Part shown: positions 5,603 through 7,451 of the stretch, piece after piece | Position numbering within the stretch: the stretch's first letter is position 1 | Layout of the letters: the number at the start of each line of letters is the position of its first letter | Assembly (NCBI GenBank): GCA_035528235.1 | Contig: DATKZB010000037.1 | Coordinates: 1 to 7,451 of the forward strand | Length of the DNA stretch: 7,451 nt | Reading direction: 5' to 3' | Source: DATKZB01 sp035528235 | GTDB taxonomy: Bacteria > Planctomycetota > Phycisphaerae > FEN-1346 | Translations under genes and position numbers: made by a program | Notes under the pieces: generated by a model | What the model was told of the DNA's origin: nothing | What the model saw: the letters and a program-made list of their open reading frames with translations, nothing else | The model's database searches: none

Positions 5603-5672
5603 GTGTCGGGTCTCCTGACCCGGCACGGCAGGCGAGGCAGAAATTGAGATGGCGGGTCAGGAGACCCGCCAC
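5603..5672. repeat. paired hairpins forming a larger inverted repeat
   Basis: The first hairpin has GTGTCGGGTC (5603-5612) against GACCCGGCAC (5617-5626), with loop TCCT and one T-G pair. The second has TGGCGGGTC (5650-5658) against GACCCGCCA (5663-5671), with loop AGGA. The 16-base cores at 5607-5622 and 5653-5668 are exact reverse complements, so the two units can also pair with each other as one long stem. The element lies downstream of the aminotransferase gene and could block or end transcription, though no T-run follows. Confidence 0.65.
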
Positions 5673-5698
5673 CCTCGGATGTTCTGATACAGTTTCCT

Positions 5699-5739
5699 AG
5701 CGTGTGCCACGGCCGGTCTTGCCCGGCCGTGCCTTTGGC
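5699..5739 (+). repeat. 41-bp direct repeat, copy 1
   Basis: This copy is identical to 5835-5875 over 41 bases, from AGCGTGTGCC to CCTTTGGC. Each copy contains a 9-bp hairpin, CACGGCCGG (5708-5716) with CCGGCCGTG (5723-5731) and loop TCTTGC. It is a short dispersed-repeat style unit with no coding content. Confidence 0.85.
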
Positions 5740-5756
5740 TACAGCACCACTTGTCG

Positions 5757-5782
5757 CGCGGCGGCCATCCCAGGCCGCCGCG
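5757..5782. repeat. 10-bp-stem hairpin CGCGGCGGCC
   Basis: CGCGGCGGCC (5757-5766) and GGCCGCCGCG (5773-5782) pair perfectly around ATCCCA. It lies between the two 41-bp repeat copies. Confidence 0.6.
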
Positions 5783-5800
5783 ATGGGCCTAAGGCGTACT

Positions 5801-5826
5801 CCTGGCGGCCTAGGAAGGCCGCCAGG
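5801..5826. repeat. 10-bp-stem hairpin CCTGGCGGCC
   Basis: CCTGGCGGCC (5801-5810) and GGCCGCCAGG (5817-5826) pair perfectly around TAGGAA. The stretch GGAAGGCCGCCAGGC (5813-5827) also occurs at 2669-2683 in the leader of the acyltransferase gene. Confidence 0.6.
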
Positions 5827-5834
5827 CGGGATGG

Positions 5835-5875
5835 AGCGTGTGCCACGGCCGGTCTTGCCCGGCCGTGCCTTTGGC
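5835..5875 (+). repeat. 41-bp direct repeat, copy 2
   Basis: This is an exact copy of 5699-5739, 136 bp further on, with its hairpin at 5844-5852 and 5859-5867. It ends 25 bases before the start codon of the membrane glycosyltransferase, so it would lie in that gene's leader or promoter region. Confidence 0.85.
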
Positions 5876-5900
5876 ATCGGCACAGAGGCCGAGAACGACG

Positions 5901-7451
5901 ATGACACGACGCACTCTGACGCTCATCGGCTTGGGCCTGGTGGTGCTCTACCTCCTGGCCATCAACGACCACTGGTCGGTGCGGCCCGACTCCGGCCTGT
6001 ATCTGACCCTTGGCCGCTCGCTGGCCGAGGGTCGCGGGATGGCGTTCAACGGGGGACAGTGGTGGGGCATCCCGCCCGTGGTGCCGCTGCTGGTCGCGGG
6101 GTGCCACGTGCTCGTCGGGGAACACCTCTGGCTCATCAACGCCGTCATGAGCCTGTTCGGCCTGGGGGTGGTGCTGCTGACGTACCTGACGGCTACCCGC
6201 CTGTCGGCCGACCTGCCGGAGAGCGTTCGGGCGGGCCTCGCGCCGGCGGTCCTTCTGGTCGTGGGCACGTCGGGCCGCCTGTTCATCGACTCGACGCGCG
6301 TCCTGACGGACGTGCCGTTCACGTTCTTCGTCATGCTGGGGCTGTACGCCTGGGTCCGCGCCCGCGACGGGCACTGGGCGTGGGTAGCCGCGGGGGCCGT
6401 GGCGCTGCTGGCGGCCACGATGACCCGCATCGTCGGCCCGGTGTTCGTCGTGGCGATGGGGGCGGCGCTCGTGCTGGACGCGGCCCGTCGCGGCGACCGG
6501 ACCCGGCGCGTGGCGGCGGCGCTGGGGGGGATGGCCGTCGTGGCCGTCGGCTTCGGCCTGTGGGTCGTCTGCGTGCGTTCGCGCGCCGAGGTCGGCAGCG
6601 TCGACTACCTGGAACCCCGGCACCTGGCGCTGTTCAACCTGCTGGCCCCCTCGAAATGGCGCGAGGTCTGTGACGGCCTGCTCGCCCTGCCCGCCGCCGT
6701 CACCTCGACCATCGTGTACCAGAAACTGCCCTGGGTGAACCTGGTGCCGGCAGGGCTGATGGCGGTGGGGCTGTGGGTGGCAGCGCGGCGGCGGCAATGG
6801 TTGGTCGTGCTGCCGATCCTGGTTTATGTGGCGTTCCTGCTGGCGCTGGGCGGGGCGACCGCGTCGCGATACCTGCTGCCCGTGATGCCGCTGCTCGCCT
6901 ACGCCCTGCTCGTGGGCGTCCAGACGGTTGCCGCGTGGCTGAGAAAACGCCGGCCGCCCGGCCCCGGCGCCGCGCCGGACCGCCGCCGGCTGGCCCTGGC
7001 GGTGGCGGTGGGCCTGTGCGCGGCAGTCAGCCTGGCGCGGGTCGGACGGACGGTGTACTGGGCGCGGCATCCGCAGTTCGACGAGGTGCTCGAACACGGC
7101 AAGTGGCAGGGCCTGCTCGATGCGAGCCGGTACGTGGGCGAGCGCGGCCGGCCGGGGCGCGACCGCGTGCTGGCCCACGACCTGTACATCGTGCACTACG
7201 TCTCGCGACTGGAGACGGTGACGCAGATTTCGTGGCAGGGCAAGCCGGCCGAGCACCAGACGGACGTCCCGCCCGGGGCGTTTGCCGAGGTGGCCGTGGC
7301 GGGCGGGTATCGTTTCGTCATCGTGCCGACCGACCGCGACGGCTGGAGCGGCGCGGCGGCCGACGCGCTGCGGGCGACCGGCCGGTTCGCCGACCCGCCG
7401 CACACCATCGCCGACCTGGCGGTGTACGAACGTCTCGTCGCGGGGCCGCCC
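5901..7451 (+). CDS. multi-pass GT-C type glycosyltransferase, 3' end cut off
   Basis: The frame is open from ATG 5901 to the window end (517 codons, no stop), so the gene is partial. It is an integral membrane protein with roughly 9-11 hydrophobic segments, among them about 6-22, 62-73, 80-98, 112-124, 138-152, 160-193, 205-226, 281-295, 300-316, 324-342 and 364-380. The first outside loop carries RPDSGLYLTLGRSLAEGRG with D30, matching the acidic residue and D-x-x-x-Y pattern of the ArnT/PMT-like GT39/GT83 superfamily. TDVPF (136-140) and ASRYLLPVMPLL (321-332) are further family landmarks. A soluble region begins near 385. Such enzymes transfer a sugar from a polyprenyl-phosphate donor to lipid or protein outside the membrane. 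Context suggests use of sugars made or loaded by the neighbouring genes, but this is inference. AGAGG (5884-5888) is a distant ribosome site, 12 bases from ATG. A 369-bp hairpin-rich spacer separates it from the aminotransferase, so it may be transcribed independently. Confidence 0.82.
   Translation, partial: MTRRTLTLIGLGLVVLYLLAINDHWSVRPDSGLYLTLGRSLAEGRGMAFNGGQWWGIPPVVPLLVAGCHVLVGEHLWLINAVMSLFGLGVVLLTYLTATRLSADLPESVRAGLAPAVLLVVGTSGRLFIDSTRVLTDVPFTFFVMLGLYAWVRARDGHWAWVAAGAVALLAATMTRIVGPVFVVAMGAALVLDAARRGDRTRRVAAALGGMAVVAVGFGLWVVCVRSRAEVGSVDYLEPRHLALFNLLAPSKWREVCDGLLALPAAVTSTIVYQKLPWVNLVPAGLMAVGLWVAARRRQWLVVLPILVYVAFLLALGGATASRYLLPVMPLLAYALLVGVQTVAAWLRKRRPPGPGAAPDRRRLALAVAVGLCAAVSLARVGRTVYWARHPQFDEVLEHGKWQGLLDASRYVGERGRPGRDRVLAHDLYIVHYVSRLETVTQISWQGKPAEHQTDVPPGAFAEVAVAGGYRFVIVPTDRDGWSGAAADALRATGRFADPPHTIADLAVYERLVAGPP

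Noticed and set aside
5699..5875. CRISPR array from the two identical 41-bp units
   Set aside because: There are only two copies, a 95-bp spacer that itself contains hairpins, and no cas genes. It fits palindromic intergenic repeats better.
5702..6673. 323-codon plus-strand open frame
   Set aside because: It starts inside the repeat array and runs in a different frame from the GT-C gene. Its translation is Arg/Gly/Pro-rich without motifs.
5739..7403. 554-codon open frame on the minus strand
   Set aside because: It is antisense to the GT-C gene, Gln/His/Arg-rich and without motifs. The plus frame from 5901 has clear membrane segments and GT-C landmarks and is open throughout.

Overview
The window is GC-rich DNA, visibly well above 60% G+C across the main genes. 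Its intergenic spaces are packed with short perfect palindromes and repeated hairpins. Several of these resemble intergenic repeats I associate with Planctomycetota genomes: the GTAGGGGCACGACA-type palindrome, CACGGCCGG hairpins, the CGGGTCTCCTGACCCG hairpin, and a CCGCTCCCTGACGG-type motif. I therefore suggest an uncultured planctomycete-like bacterium. That assignment is an inference from recalled motif style; no rRNA or marker gene is present.

Layout. Bases 1-207 hold no gene, only hairpins. Bases 207-862 hold one minus-strand gene of lower G+C, bounded exactly by a 13-bp inverted repeat whose ends match the two core sites of an integron gene cassette; the stop codon lies inside one core. 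Bases 863-1186 hold no supported gene, only inverted repeats. At 1187-1327 on the minus strand is a 46-codon scrap that reads like the C-terminal end of a NodU/CmcH-type carbamoyltransferase.

From 1317 onward everything reads on the plus strand and belongs to cell-surface glycan synthesis. A near-consensus sigma-70 promoter precedes a family 2 glycosyltransferase with two C-terminal membrane segments (1517-2491). After a spacer with an extended -10 promoter and a 28-bp perfect palindrome comes a compact three-gene set: a left-handed beta-helix acyltransferase (2727-3407), an NAD-dependent nucleotide-sugar epimerase/dehydratase (3457-4425) and a DegT-family PLP aminotransferase (4422-5531, overlapping its neighbour by 4 bp). 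Together these three could oxidise or dehydrate a nucleotide sugar, aminate it and N-acylate the amine, giving an acylamino sugar donor. The flanking glycosyltransferases could then use sugar or polyprenyl-linked donors for a surface polysaccharide or glycoprotein.

A 369-bp spacer (5532-5900) carries an unusually dense set of hairpins, including a 41-bp sequence present twice. It is followed by a large multi-pass GT-C type membrane glycosyltransferase (5901 to the end) that runs off the window.

The most interesting points are the probable lone integron cassette, the carbamoyltransferase remnant whose edge coincides with a strong opposing promoter, the hairpin array, and the self-contained amino-sugar module.
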